Assembly: GCF_014284175.1 (NCBI RefSeq)
Contig: NZ_JACOGA010000016.1
Span: 1 to 64,000, forward strand
DNA length: 64,000 bases
Source: Affinundibacterium flavidum
GTDB lineage: Bacteria > Pseudomonadota > Gammaproteobacteria > Burkholderiales > Burkholderiaceae_D
Reading direction: 5' to 3'
Under the pieces are notes generated by a model. The model ran no database searches. It was not told where the DNA came from and saw nothing but the letters and a program-made list of their open reading frames with translations. The position numbers and the translations under genes are program-made. Every line of letters begins with the position of its first letter. Within the stretch, counting starts at the first letter, position 1. This document shows, piece after piece, positions 52,379-62,192 of the stretch.

Positions 52379-54568
52379 ATGCACACACCAAAAAGTTCAG
52401 TCATCACCCTTATTCTCTGCAATGTTATTGCCGTATCCGCACATGCTCAGCAGTCTAGCGATACGAAAACGCAAACTCAAACGCAAGCTCAAACTCAAGC
52501 ACAACAGACACAACGTGTCGAAGTACAAGGCAAATCGCAAGAACAATTTGCACGCACAGAAACCGCTGCGCGATCTATTGTCAGCAATGCAGAACTCACC
52601 CGTTTTGGCGACAACAATATCGTCGATGCGATGAAACGTGTTCCGGGTGTGCAAGTCACCAATAACAAACTTCATCTCTTAGGGATGGCGGCAGGCTACA
52701 CCCAAATTCTGATCGATGGCGAGGCACCGCGCGGCATCACCGTGGAAGATATTCCGCTCAATATGATCGAGCGTGTTGAAATTTATCGTGGTGCGAATGC
52801 GCAATTTAGTACGCAAGCTATGGCGGGCACGATCAATATTATTCTCAAGAAATCAGCGACCAATAAACAGCACAGTATTAAGGCCAGCGTTGGCCATATG
52901 TTCCAAAATACGGGCAGTGTAGATTGGTTTCATTCCGATAAAGACGGCAATCTTTCTCATACCGTCAGCGTCAGCTTATCCAAGGATCGTTCGAAAGCTA
53001 GTCAACCAGAGGATTCGACGACGAACTTCGTCAATGAAAATACATTATCTGGCGTTAAGAGCGAATTTCAGAATGTGTCGCACAGTAAGCGTGGTGATGA
53101 GTCGCTACGTATTTCTCCCAGAATTCAATATAAAACCGATTCCAATATTAATCTGACGTCGACATCGATCATTGCGCACAATCGCTTCAACGCAGACACA
53201 ACGAGTCAGTTCAATAATGTGTCTGGACGTGTGTTTGAAATCGGTAAAACCACTTCACATGACAGCAACCGTGGCACTAACTTCGGCAGCACGCTCAAAG
53301 CGGTTACCAGCTTGGATAATCAGATTGGTGTCGATGCCAGCGCAGGCTTTCAGGCGCAAAGTTTTATCGCACGTTCGCAATCACAAAATTATCTGCCTGA
53401 TGGCACACTTAAGTTTAATCGCGACCTCAATACGGACGTCCATGTCATCGTCGGCATTACCAATGGCAAGCTGAGTATCCCAACGAATGCAGAACATGAT
53501 TTGGTCATTGGTTGGTCTGGTTGGCGTGCTAACGTCGATGTGGAAAATAATCAAAGCGATCGATACGCTTCTAGTCAAAATAATGTCTTTCGCCCGCATA
53601 GCGCAAACTCCGTAATGGACAACGCCGCTTTCTTCGCACAAGACGATTGGAAATTTAAGAAAAATTCCTCGGTCTCTCTTGGATTGCGTTGGGAATCTCA
53701 AGGCATACGTACTGAGAATAACTTTGGCGACAAAGTGAATAATCGCGCTAGTGTTTTGAGTCCGGTGGTTCAGACGATGTGGCAGCTCGATCCACAAAAC
53801 ACTGAACGAATTCGTCTTGGTGTTTCGCGTACTTTCAAAGCACCAGAAGGTACGCAACTCTTAATGCCGAAGATTTTTGTCATCAATAATTCCATCGAGA
53901 GTCCGAACATTGTCGGCAATCCAAACTTACGTCCAGAACTTTCTTGGAGCCTGGACGCCGCGTTTGAGCACAATGGAAAAGATGGTCTCAATTATGCGAT
54001 CCGCGCTAAAGCGCAATCTATTGAGGATATTCACCGCGAAGTGGTATTCGAAGCCGATAATGCTTATTGGAAAAGATTTGTGAATGCGGGCACTGCACAG
54101 AGTCAAAGCCTTGAGCTTTCCACGCAATTTCCATTGAAACGTTGGATGGACAATGCGCCGGACATGGACTTTTCTGCCAGTTACTCTCACTTCTGGTCGA
54201 ACGTAAAAGATTTGGCGACTCCGTATAACTCACTCACACCATATCAATATGTGTACACCTTCGGTGCAAACTACCGCGCTAAAGATATTCCACTTACGGC
54301 TGGTGTTAGCGCCAAAATTCAAGATTCTCATTGGCAGCAAATTAGTCTTACAGAACGTCAATACTTGAAGACACCTAAGAATGTCGATATCTACGCGCTG
54401 TGGAAATTCGACAAGCAAAGTCAATTGCGCTTTGCGCTGAATAATCTTCTCGGTGGAAAAGCCTATGATTCATTCACCTATGCCAGTGTCGGCAACGAGA
54501 GGAGTCAATCAGCACGAGCTGTGCCAACTGCGCGTAACTTCAGCATGACTTACGAGTATAAGTTTTAA
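52379..54568 (+). CDS. TonB-dependent outer-membrane receptor
   Basis: 729 residues with a signal peptide (about 1-23, ending AHA). A Gln/Thr-rich stretch (QTQTQAQTQAQQTQ) precedes the plug domain (about 45-160: TETAARSIVSNAELTRFGD, MKRVPGVQVTNNKLHLLG, MIERVEIYRGANAQFSTQA). The barrel follows and ends MTYEYKF with a terminal Phe. It imports an iron-siderophore or other large ligand using TonB energy. No signalling N-terminal extension is seen, so regulation is likely by other means. Confidence 0.92.
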   Translation: MHTPKSSVITLILCNVIAVSAHAQQSSDTKTQTQTQAQTQAQQTQRVEVQGKSQEQFARTETAARSIVSNAELTRFGDNNIVDAMKRVPGVQVTNNKLHLLGMAAGYTQILIDGEAPRGITVEDIPLNMIERVEIYRGANAQFSTQAMAGTINIILKKSATNKQHSIKASVGHMFQNTGSVDWFHSDKDGNLSHTVSVSLSKDRSKASQPEDSTTNFVNENTLSGVKSEFQNVSHSKRGDESLRISPRIQYKTDSNINLTSTSIIAHNRFNADTTSQFNNVSGRVFEIGKTTSHDSNRGTNFGSTLKAVTSLDNQIGVDASAGFQAQSFIARSQSQNYLPDGTLKFNRDLNTDVHVIVGITNGKLSIPTNAEHDLVIGWSGWRANVDVENNQSDRYASSQNNVFRPHSANSVMDNAAFFAQDDWKFKKNSSVSLGLRWESQGIRTENNFGDKVNNRASVLSPVVQTMWQLDPQNTERIRLGVSRTFKAPEGTQLLMPKIFVINNSIESPNIVGNPNLRPELSWSLDAAFEHNGKDGLNYAIRAKAQSIEDIHREVVFEADNAYWKRFVNAGTAQSQSLELSTQFPLKRWMDNAPDMDFSASYSHFWSNVKDLATPYNSLTPYQYVYTFGANYRAKDIPLTAGVSAKIQDSHWQQISLTERQYLKTPKNVDIYALWKFDKQSQLRFALNNLLGGKAYDSFTYASVGNERSQSARAVPTARNFSMTYEYKF

Positions 54569-54578
54569 GCTAGTATCT

Positions 54579-54626
54579 GCATCCCCGAAATCTGTATCTC
54601 CGAAACAGAGTCGGGGATGCGCTTTT
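54579..54626 (+). terminator. Rho-independent terminator of the TonB receptor gene
   Basis: GCATCCCCGA and TCGGGGATGC pair over 10 bases with a 22-base loop, followed by GCTTTT. It lies 11 bp after the stop. Confidence 0.8.
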
Positions 54627-54782
54627 CGGGTTCTATGAAAACTTAACCCTCAAGAAACACTGCAGCTCACTCTCTAGTATGTGCAGAATACGACCATATT
54701 CTTGCACTCTATCGCTCACCTATCTGAACCAAGTTTTTCCTTTGATAAGCTAGTCTCCTTTCATCATTGGAGGAGACTAAAC

Positions 54783-55868
54783 ATGAAAAAAACTTTGTTA
54801 GCGCTGGCTTGCTTCGCCAGCTTTTTTCACACCGCTATACAAGCGCAAACTGCCGATTTTGATCCACGCACCTGGAAAAAAGAAGTGCATGGTAAGGCAA
54901 CGCAAGTCTTGGTTTTGGGATCGCCACATTTGAGTGCCTATGGCGATAAATTGAATCGCGCGCATTTGTCTGACTTGTTGGATCGATTGGCGCAGTTCAA
55001 GCCTGACATTATTACGATTGAAGCTTTGTCAGGTGAACAGTGCGAGTTTGTACGCGTCAATGCTGTCACGCACCCTGACGTGTATAAGGATTATTGCTGG
55101 GATCCTGCACCAGCGCAGAAAGCGATTGGATTCGGTTTGCAAGAGGCCTTGGTGGAAATTCAAACCACTTTAAAGACTTGGGCGCAGCAACCCCAAACAA
55201 TACCTAGTCCTGCACAACGACGTCGCTTAGTCGCGGTGTTTTTAGCGGCGAATGATCGCGCGTCGGCCTTGGTGCAATGGTTGCGACTGGATGTGAATGA
55301 ACGCAAGGCTGTCGATGGAATAGATGAGAGCGTGTTGAAATTCCTAAATCGTGAGTCGCCAAAATCCAACGAAAATTTTGAAGTCGCTGCCGTGTTGGCA
55401 GCAAGACTCGGCCTGGAGCGCGTCTACGCAACTGATGATCACACTGCTGATGATATTACTGACAGAGCCGGTCCAAAGTTCGGCGATGCTTTACAAGATA
55501 TATGGAGCAAGATCAACATTCCTGAGAAAAAGGAATCGCAAGCTTTGGAAGCCAAGATGGACTCAACACAAGGCGTGTTGAATCTGTATCGCTTCTACAA
55601 TAATCCAGAGAAGTTGCGTGCCTTTATCGGCGCAGACTTTGGCGGTGGCATCAAGCACGCAACGCCTGAATTATACGGGCGGCAATATGTGGCGTGGTGG
55701 GAGACGCGTAACCTGCGCATGGTTGCGAATATCCGCAGTGCATTTGGTAATCAGCCCGGTGCTAAAGTCTTGTCGGTCGTTGGCTCTTCGCATAAGCCTT
55801 ACTTCGATGCCTACTTGAACATGATGCATGAAGTGCAGTTGATTGATGCGGCCAAGTTGCTTAAATAA
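54783..55868 (+). CDS. Exported DUF5694 (TraB/ChaN-like) protein
   Basis: 361 residues from the ATG at 54783 (GGAGGAGACTAAAC upstream). The signal peptide ends about residue 23 (IQA). The mature protein has VLVLGSPHLSAYG and PDIITIEALSGEQCEF near the start, and LSVVGSSHKPYFDAYL near the end, the EreA/TraB/ChaN-like layout with a His in each end. The function of DUF5694 is not known; heme or peptide handling have been proposed for relatives. The upstream terminator separates it from the TonB gene. Confidence 0.82.
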   Translation: MKKTLLALACFASFFHTAIQAQTADFDPRTWKKEVHGKATQVLVLGSPHLSAYGDKLNRAHLSDLLDRLAQFKPDIITIEALSGEQCEFVRVNAVTHPDVYKDYCWDPAPAQKAIGFGLQEALVEIQTTLKTWAQQPQTIPSPAQRRRLVAVFLAANDRASALVQWLRLDVNERKAVDGIDESVLKFLNRESPKSNENFEVAAVLAARLGLERVYATDDHTADDITDRAGPKFGDALQDIWSKINIPEKKESQALEAKMDSTQGVLNLYRFYNNPEKLRAFIGADFGGGIKHATPELYGRQYVAWWETRNLRMVANIRSAFGNQPGAKVLSVVGSSHKPYFDAYLNMMHEVQLIDAAKLLK

Positions 55869-55989
55869 GTTGATTAAATAAGGTGCTTAAATAAGGTGCT
55901 TGATTCAAATGAAACTAGCTCATCCAAGTTAAAGCTATAGAATGGGGATGAGCTAATTCTAGACATCAGAAGTAGCGTATCTAAGCAGA

Positions 55990-56439
55990 TTATCCGCACA
56001 TGGGTTGAGCGACGGAAGTTAAGCTTGCTTTGAAATTTGAATTCTTGTGAGGAGTGATCGTATCTATGAGTTGCCAGCTTCCACTGACTGTTTTGTCGAC
56101 ACGGCTCTCTATACGAAATACGCCCTGCCGAATTTGAGTGCAGGAATTATATGAATCGATAGGGCAAAGAAAGACACTCAGGCCATTTTCCGTGTCACCA
56201 TTGCCTATGTTCCATTGTCCGACAAGTGAATCGACAGATCTATTTAATCCGAAAATGAGTTTTTGTTGGTTCTCAACGGGGAATTCGAATCTGGTTGCTA
56301 CACCATCAACGGGTGAGCAGGCAGCCCAAGCTGTGCCTGTCACTAAGGTTGGCGCCTCTTCGTTACCGCCGCATGAAGACATGCACAAGCCGAGTATGGC
56401 AATGCTGATGATTCGAAATTGTGGTTTGATTTGACGCAT
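55990..56439 (-). CDS. Small lipoprotein, unknown function
   Basis: 149 residues with a lipobox (LGLCMSSC). The mature protein is beta-rich with four cysteines (AACSPVDG, FLCPIDSYNSC, QPMCG), so disulfides are likely. No family recognised. Confidence 0.65.
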   Translation of the reverse strand: MRQIKPQFRIISIAILGLCMSSCGGNEEAPTLVTGTAWAACSPVDGVATRFEFPVENQQKLIFGLNRSVDSLVGQWNIGNGDTENGLSVFLCPIDSYNSCTQIRQGVFRIESRVDKTVSGSWQLIDTITPHKNSNFKASLTSVAQPMCG

Positions 56440-56861
56440 AGATTTTTAATTGAGTATTTTTCAGATAGTCTAAAGGCATCGTAGATTTGAGCCAGAAGTG
56501 CGCAATTTTATCAAAAATAAAACATTAAATTTATTAAATTAATAGAAATAACTACGTAGGGCTCAGCATCAAATTATTGCTTTTCAAATTTGTTTCGCCA
56601 TAGAACAAGCGAATCTCCAAATTCAAAGCATGCAGCTTGACAGAGCTTCTATAACAATTAGAATGCCTCAGTGATACAAAATTAACAAAGACAGAAACCT
56701 CACCATCTTGGGCCAATCTGAAAACAATAGGCACCGAAGAACCACACAATGTTCGTCTTCTGAATTAACTGACTGACCGATTAGGCGCTCTGACAATCAT
56801 GAGAACATAGTGCCTTTATCAATGACGAAATTCTCAAATCACCATTAAAATCTAAACCAAA
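56440..56861. other. Intergenic region; nothing certain
   Basis: 422 bp between divergent genes, A+T-rich at 56500-56560. GGGCTCAGCATC at 56559 may be the stub of a family B element. The small open frame at 56552-56749 is not convincing. Confidence 0.45.
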
Positions 56862-57608
56862 ATGTCCGAAGACCTATCCATTCTCAGCCGCACAGCCAAC
56901 CCACCAGATCTAAGCCTCAGTTATGGCGACCATGCCGACCAAGTCGCCGATATTCGTTACGGAAGCAAAGGTAGTGAACTCCCTTTACTAGTCTTAATCC
57001 ACGGTGGTTTTTGGAAACCAGAATACGACCGCGCGCATGCCGAAGCGATGTCGTGTGCCTTAGCTGAAGCGGGCTGGACGACTTTGACTTTGGAGTATCG
57101 CCGTGTGTCAGGCCAGCCGGATGTGACTTTGGATGATGTGATGAGCGCCTTGACCACTTTGCCAGCGCGGGTGCAACGGCATAATGCTCAGGTGATCTTG
57201 ATCGGGCATTCTGCGGGTGGACACTTGGTGCTGTGGGCGGCTGCGCGTTGTGCTCAGCTTGGATTGCCCCTTGTTTTACAAGGTGTGGTGGCCTTGGCAC
57301 CAGCAGTCGATTTGCAGATGGCGCATGCTTTGAATTTAGGTGATGGTGCAGTGCTGCGTTTCTTGGGACAAGATCCCGTTCAGCGCCCTGATGTGAATCC
57401 TATGCATTTGCCTACGCCGACGGCGGCAGTGACGATCATTCAGGGCGACGATGATGAGATCGTGCCACCCGTAGTTGCCGCTTCGTATTGTGCGGCTTTC
57501 CCAAATACGCGTTTGGTGTCATTGCCGGACTGCGGTCACTTTGCGGTGATTGATCCGGCGACGGTGGCTTGGGAGGCTGTGGTGCACGAGTTGAGATCTT
57601 TGGCGTAA
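56862..57608 (+). CDS. Alpha/beta hydrolase (kynurenine formamidase/esterase-like)
   Basis: 248 residues. The oxyanion motif HGGFWKPEYDR, nucleophile elbow LIGHSAGGHLVLW, and DCGHFAVIDP with the catalytic His are all present; the acid is in GDDDEIVP. The HGGxW pattern is shared with bacterial kynurenine formamidases and small esterases. No tryptophan genes are nearby, so the substrate is open. Confidence 0.82.
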   Translation: MSEDLSILSRTANPPDLSLSYGDHADQVADIRYGSKGSELPLLVLIHGGFWKPEYDRAHAEAMSCALAEAGWTTLTLEYRRVSGQPDVTLDDVMSALTTLPARVQRHNAQVILIGHSAGGHLVLWAAARCAQLGLPLVLQGVVALAPAVDLQMAHALNLGDGAVLRFLGQDPVQRPDVNPMHLPTPTAAVTIIQGDDDEIVPPVVAASYCAAFPNTRLVSLPDCGHFAVIDPATVAWEAVVHELRSLA

Positions 57609-57662
57609 TTTGTATCGTCGCTGGATTTTTGGATGGGCAGGTTTTCGTATCTACCCATGTAG

Positions 57663-57998
57663 CTAACTGCGAAAGATTCTTCGCTGAAGAAAAGCGTCGT
57701 AATCTTGTCGCTCAGTGCAGATCAAATAAACATAGATGTGTTGGCGATTTTCTTCAATCTCATAAACTATTTTGTTTTTTCCCATGACCACCATTTGTCG
57801 CCACTGCGTCATTCCTAACATTGCGAGTTGGGGTATGCTTGTGCCGAGTTGTGGATTGTCTTCCAACATTAATATACTGTTTCGGATATCAGTATAAATT
57901 TTGTTCGCTAGCTTTTCTGAGAACTGATTTTTAATGTAGGTATGGATCTGCCACAAGTCTTCTTCGGCATCATCTAGCACGTATACCGTGTAGCTCAC
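57663..57998 (-). CDS. RelE/ParE-family toxin
   Basis: 111 residues. The ParE/RelE fold is indicated by AEEDLWQIHTYIKNQFSEK, IRNSILMLEDNPQLGTSIPQL, and NKIVYEIEENRQHIYVYLI. ParE members poison gyrase and RelE members cleave mRNA; this reads as ParE-like. The start is GTG overlapping the antitoxin stop (GTGA), so translation is coupled. Confidence 0.88.
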   Translation of the reverse strand: MSYTVYVLDDAEEDLWQIHTYIKNQFSEKLANKIYTDIRNSILMLEDNPQLGTSIPQLAMLGMTQWRQMVVMGKNKIVYEIEENRQHIYVYLICTERQDYDAFLQRRIFRS

Positions 57999-58267
57999 CC
58001 CAATATTTCCTTGTCCATTTTGGCGAAAATTTCGCGGGCAGATTTGAATTGACCGTTTTCAATTTGCTTGCGACCAAGCGCCAATATCTTGAGTAAAGCC
58101 ATCGTGTTTTTAGTGTCTTCGTAGCTTTTGATATCTTGAATGACACAGGTCGCTTCGCCATTTTGGGTGATGATGAGTGGCTCATGCGTTTCGGTCATTT
58201 CGGCGATTGCTTTGGCAGCATTATCTTTGAAATAGCTGATGGGTTTAACTTGTTCTGAAAGGCGCAT
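57995..58267 (-). CDS. Phd/YefM-family antitoxin
   Basis: 90 residues. The Phd/YefM core is VKPISYFKDNAAKAIAEM and EPLIITQNGEATCVIQDI. It binds DNA as a dimer and neutralises the ParE-type toxin whose gene overlaps its stop. An ATG at 58267 with TTAACGGAG upstream. Confidence 0.9.
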   Translation of the reverse strand: MRLSEQVKPISYFKDNAAKAIAEMTETHEPLIITQNGEATCVIQDIKSYEDTKNTMALLKILALGRKQIENGQFKSAREIFAKMDKEILG

Positions 58268-58343
58268 GACGGGCTCCGTTAAGGGAAATCTTGGAAGTCA
58301 GTTTAAAGACTTAATTCAGACATGTCAACGCGGTACTTGGGCT

Positions 58344-58380
58344 GAAAAGCCCCGACCTGATACTACTTAATCAGGTCGGT
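58344..58380 (-). terminator. Terminator of the rhombotail-type lipoprotein gene
   Basis: Read on the minus strand: CCGACCTGAT, an 8-base loop, ATCAGGTCGG, then GGCTTTTC. The stem is perfect over 10 bp. It lies about 35 bp after the stop at 58413. Confidence 0.75.
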
Positions 58381-58412
58381 TTGAATCAATGCCGCCTCTC
58401 TAGATTCAAGAA

Positions 58413-59192
58413 TTACTCCGGGCTATCACTTCCCTTGTATCCGGGACGAGGTTCCACCCGCATTTTGTCATTTGTTTTGAGGCGCTCACGGAAGACTTCA
58501 ATCTCGGCTTGTAAAGCAGGGATCAATTGATCTGCGGCTTTGTTGTAACCCTCTGCGCGCGCTGCACGTGCGCGTTCGCTAAAGTTAGCCAAATTGCCGC
58601 CACCTTTGACTTGACTCGTGCCCGGTGCGCGCATGAGCAATTTGCGGCTAGCTACATCAAACACAGAAATGTCCAGCATGGTTTGGGTATCGTGTTCATT
58701 GCCATGGATGACGTAGGCGCCAATCACCGTCCAATACAAAAACGACAGCGAATTACTATCGGTGAACTGAATTTGGTCATAGGACACCATCGCCATCACA
58801 TCGACATTAAACATGCGGGCGACTTGTTCCATGTTGTCAAAACCGCCGGCTGGCTTTAAGTATTGTGAGGGAATAATGTCGATGGAGCCGATGAAAACTT
58901 GTCCGGCAAACGCTGTTTTGACACGTTCCATTAATTTGATTTTTTCTGTTTCGGGCAAGGTATGTGCCCTAGGATCGTTGGGTGCAAAGGCGATGCCCAC
59001 CCGCACTGGTGGTCTTAGATAGGTGATGCCTGGTGTCAGTTGTGGTGCTTGTGTCGCTTTAGGATAGAGGTAATCGACGATGCTGGCAGATTGCTTGGAT
59101 TCGCGTGGTCCGGCCATACTGGCACATCCACTGAGGGAAAATACGGTGAAAAGCACGACGGTCAATCCGCTGAGAAATTTGAAGGTCTTCAT
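58413..59192 (-). CDS. Rhombotail-type lipoprotein
   Basis: 259 residues with lipobox (SLSGC). SIVDYLYPKATQAP, VRVGIAFAPND, IIPSQYLKPAGGFDNM, FNVDVMAMVSYDQIQFTD and YWTVIGAYVIHGNEHDT match the pattern of the family NCBI calls rhombotail (or rhombotarget) lipoprotein, which co-occurs with rhombosortase. No rhombosortase is in the window and the C-terminus here (PGYKGSDSPE) shows no sorting signal. A membrane protein gene diverges upstream. Confidence 0.8.
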   Translation of the reverse strand: MKTFKFLSGLTVVLFTVFSLSGCASMAGPRESKQSASIVDYLYPKATQAPQLTPGITYLRPPVRVGIAFAPNDPRAHTLPETEKIKLMERVKTAFAGQVFIGSIDIIPSQYLKPAGGFDNMEQVARMFNVDVMAMVSYDQIQFTDSNSLSFLYWTVIGAYVIHGNEHDTQTMLDISVFDVASRKLLMRAPGTSQVKGGGNLANFSERARAARAEGYNKAADQLIPALQAEIEVFRERLKTNDKMRVEPRPGYKGSDSPE

Positions 59193-59484
59193 ATTGTCCT
59201 TGGCGTAGTAAATAGTTTGCGTAGCTTAGCTTAAACCACTGCAGCTTGCGCGAGCTTTCAAAAAAGTCTTACGCTCTGCTACCGTGCGTAGCATCTCGAA
59301 TCATCTTTCTCTGCAGACATCGCTTACTCGCGACTAAAGTGTTTCGTCTCGTTGAGCAAAAATGCTGGTGACAAATGTCATGTGAAGTCATGACAAACGC
59401 TACTACGCGACTTCCTTGTATTCCTTCATGATGGCTCCATCGCTGCACGCATAGTGTTGCAGACTTTTTGATAGGGAGCGCATC
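59193..59484. other. Intergenic region between divergent genes
   Basis: 292 bp with the two promoters. Nothing further recognised. Confidence 0.4.
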
Positions 59485-60105
59485 ATGACATCATCTTCAG
59501 TGACTTCACATGTTTCTACTTCATTAGATCAACAGTTAGTCGAATTTCGCCAACGCCGTTTCTTAGCGATGCCCTTAGCGGGAATTTTGGTGTGGTCTGC
59601 ACTGATTGTGACGGGGATATTCTTCAATCCTAAAGCCCAAGTCTTGGCGGTATTTGTCGGCACAGGCAGTATCGTTTATCTAGCAATGTTTTTAGCAAAA
59701 CTCACCGGTGAGCAATTGCAATTTACGTCGAATAAAAAACGTAATTTCTTCGATACCCTGTTTCTATCTGCGGTCGCTATGAGCTTTTTATGTTACGCCT
59801 TGGTGATTCCTTTCTTCTTGGAGAACTATCGTAGCCTGCCTTTTGCGGTAGCTATTTTAACGGGCTTGATGTGGTTGCCCTTGAGTGTTTTGATACAGCA
59901 TTGGGTTGGTGTTTTTCATGCCGTTGCGCGTACCACCTTATGCATTTGGGCTTGGATCATGTATCCCGAACATAGCTTTGTTTTACAGCCAGTAATTGTG
60001 GGGGCGATGTATGTAGTGAGTATTGCTGCCTTGGAATTGCGTTGGAAGCGACTGCAGGCAGCACAGCGTTTGCATACGTCGCCTTCCACGAAGCTTGCGT
60101 TTTGA
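59485..60105 (+). CDS. Six-helix membrane protein (DUF7010-like)
   Basis: 206 residues with TAGGGAGCGCATC upstream. An N-terminal FRQRRFLAMPLAGILVWSAL is followed by about six hydrophobic helices with a basic loop (SNKKRNFFDT). The pattern resembles the small DUF7010 family, of unknown function. Monocistronic. Confidence 0.65.
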   Translation: MTSSSVTSHVSTSLDQQLVEFRQRRFLAMPLAGILVWSALIVTGIFFNPKAQVLAVFVGTGSIVYLAMFLAKLTGEQLQFTSNKKRNFFDTLFLSAVAMSFLCYALVIPFFLENYRSLPFAVAILTGLMWLPLSVLIQHWVGVFHAVARTTLCIWAWIMYPEHSFVLQPVIVGAMYVVSIAALELRWKRLQAAQRLHTSPSTKLAF

Positions 60106-60308
60106 TTTCTGGGTGAGGTACTAAAAATATTGTTTGATTGAAGTTGTCGAAATAATACGTGGTAGACTTGAATAAAATATTGTTATCAGATCGCACAATG
60201 GTTGATCATACGTCGCACGTTTGTAAGTCATGTTAGTTTTAGAGTGAATTCTTGACTTGTGAACTTGGTCTCTGATCTTGATTATTCTATTCCTATCTAA
60301 TTCATTCT

Positions 60309-61925
60309 ATGCCTCAAAAAAATGTTGATCTTCAAAGGCGCCGTTCATTCATTAGGGCCTTGGGCCTTTTTGCGCTATCTCCTTTAAGTGCGCTGTCGCA
60401 AACGAACCCTATAATGCTTGTGGCTATACCACGCAATGACCCGATTGACTTTATGGCCAAACAAATTTTGGCTGAAGCTTATCGACAAATTGATATCTCA
60501 TTGCAGTTTGAGCGGAAAGCGTTTGCAGGTAAAAGGGAAGGGTTTGGCAATAAATTTTTGCTGAAGAACTTATATTCCTATAAGAGCACTGAAATTTTAG
60601 ACGACCAAAGTGTACGTTTGCCTGAACCTCTTTTTGAAGATGAGCTTGTTATCTACTGTTTGAGTACTTCGCCATCAATTAATAGCGTAGAAGATTTGCA
60701 CGGGCAGAAGCTTGGAACTACCAGCTTACTAGCGGAATCATTGGAGTTGCAGAAACTATTAAAAGAAACAAAATTCGAAACTGGATACAGCCTCAAAAAA
60801 GCTTTAGAAATGATGTTGACGGGTAAGGGCGATGTTGTGATTGGAAGTCGCCTATCGGGACAGCATGCATTCAGAGAATTGGAGGCAAAAGGGTATTTTG
60901 AAATAGTAATCAAAGAGCGCGACGTGGACATGTTACATCGGCCTTTTAATCGTAGCGAAATCAAGGTATCTAAGTTAGCGATCGGTTCATTGCCTGTCTA
61001 TCACCATGTCCCTCGCATATTGGCCCAAGAGATCCCTAGGTTACAGAAAATTCTGTCACAGATGCGGGTTGACAGGCGCACAGAAAAAATTCAACAGACG
61101 ATTATTAACGATGTTAATGAAGGGAAAAATGAGTTTGATGTCGCTTCACTTGCGGAAATTCGACGCTTGAGTGAGCTACGTGAGATACCATATTCAAAAC
61201 CGATGTTGCATCAAGAAGCCATCAAAATCAACTTGCTTTCCAATGAAAGGGCAGCCTTAAAACAGTTGCGGATGAGTGGAGTTCGTTGGAACTGGCGCGA
61301 TGCAAGGTTTCAATCGGCCTACGCAGAAGCCCTGACGGCTGTTTCTGAGATTCAAAATGCTGATTGGGATAAATGTACATATCCTGTGATGCAAAAATAT
61401 GCATCTGAGCGAGAGTCGCTTGCAGCAGAATATGAGTCGAGCATGCCTTATGCTTGGAGCTATATGCAGTTCAAAGAAGTATTAAATTTTTTTGAATCGA
61501 AATTAGGAAGTAAGTATCGTCAGTTTCTCCGATTTGCCGCCAATGCCTATTTGGAGCTAGATCTCGTTCGACAAAAAAGAGATCTCGGTTATCCAGACTT
61601 TACGACCAAATACATAATGCCTGTCGAAAATAGCAGTGAGTTACGTTTGATGCGTAATGGATTTGAATTGTTTTTTGGTGAAACAGAGTTTTTTTTGCTC
61701 GACTTTATCGTTTATGTACCTGATTTTATTCAAAGGATTAATACAATTTTCAATCAGCAAGAACAAATACGAGTGTTAGTTTTTTTGGATACCGAGGCGG
61801 CGACCATTGAGAGAAAAATTGTTCGGCAATGGCAGGGTAAGGTCGGGATGGATATATATTCTAGTGATAGAAAATGCGAGACTAGCAGCAAATTACAAGC
61901 GATTAAGTTACAGCCAAAAAAATAG
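60309..61925 (+). CDS. Exported periplasmic-binding-like protein with C-terminal domain
   Basis: 538 residues. The N-terminus QRRRSFIRALGLFALSPL resembles a Tat or Sec signal. Residues about 33-260 look like an SBP_bac_3-type periplasmic domain (VAIPRNDPIDFMAKQI, DLHGQKLGTTSLLAESLEL, GDVVIGSRLSGQHA). The C-terminal about 270 residues are helical and include YMQFKEVLNFFESKLGSKYR, reminiscent of DUF2059 in its FY.S.xG pattern. A sensor without transporter, perhaps. Monocistronic. Confidence 0.7.
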   Translation: MPQKNVDLQRRRSFIRALGLFALSPLSALSQTNPIMLVAIPRNDPIDFMAKQILAEAYRQIDISLQFERKAFAGKREGFGNKFLLKNLYSYKSTEILDDQSVRLPEPLFEDELVIYCLSTSPSINSVEDLHGQKLGTTSLLAESLELQKLLKETKFETGYSLKKALEMMLTGKGDVVIGSRLSGQHAFRELEAKGYFEIVIKERDVDMLHRPFNRSEIKVSKLAIGSLPVYHHVPRILAQEIPRLQKILSQMRVDRRTEKIQQTIINDVNEGKNEFDVASLAEIRRLSELREIPYSKPMLHQEAIKINLLSNERAALKQLRMSGVRWNWRDARFQSAYAEALTAVSEIQNADWDKCTYPVMQKYASERESLAAEYESSMPYAWSYMQFKEVLNFFESKLGSKYRQFLRFAANAYLELDLVRQKRDLGYPDFTTKYIMPVENSSELRLMRNGFELFFGETEFFLLDFIVYVPDFIQRINTIFNQQEQIRVLVFLDTEAATIERKIVRQWQGKVGMDIYSSDRKCETSSKLQAIKLQPKK

Positions 61926-62192
61926 AAAATGCTGGAATATTAAGGTGGCAAAGCAGTAGATTTTGCTCCAAACAACTGCGAAACAATTGGGCAACATTGT
62001 GTACAAGGTACTTGATGTTGCCCCTTTTGTTTCTTGGTTCTTTTGCTTAAGTAGAAATGCTGAATTATCCTGATATCGGATCAAGTCCGGTATGTCGATT
62101 ATTGTCACCTGCACTATTCGAAATACCACATATCCAATTTTTGTGGATATGTGAATTCGCATTTCGCATACGAGAGGAGCCAATATTCTTAC
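61926..62192. other. Intergenic region between convergent genes
   Basis: 267 bp. Weak stem near 62100-62150 (CACATATCC and GGATATGTG: bases 62129-62152) could end transcription. No gene. Confidence 0.5.

Noticed and set aside
56552..56749. 65-codon minus-strand ORF
   Set aside because: A+T-rich, no ribosome-binding site, no family; includes a family B-like stub.
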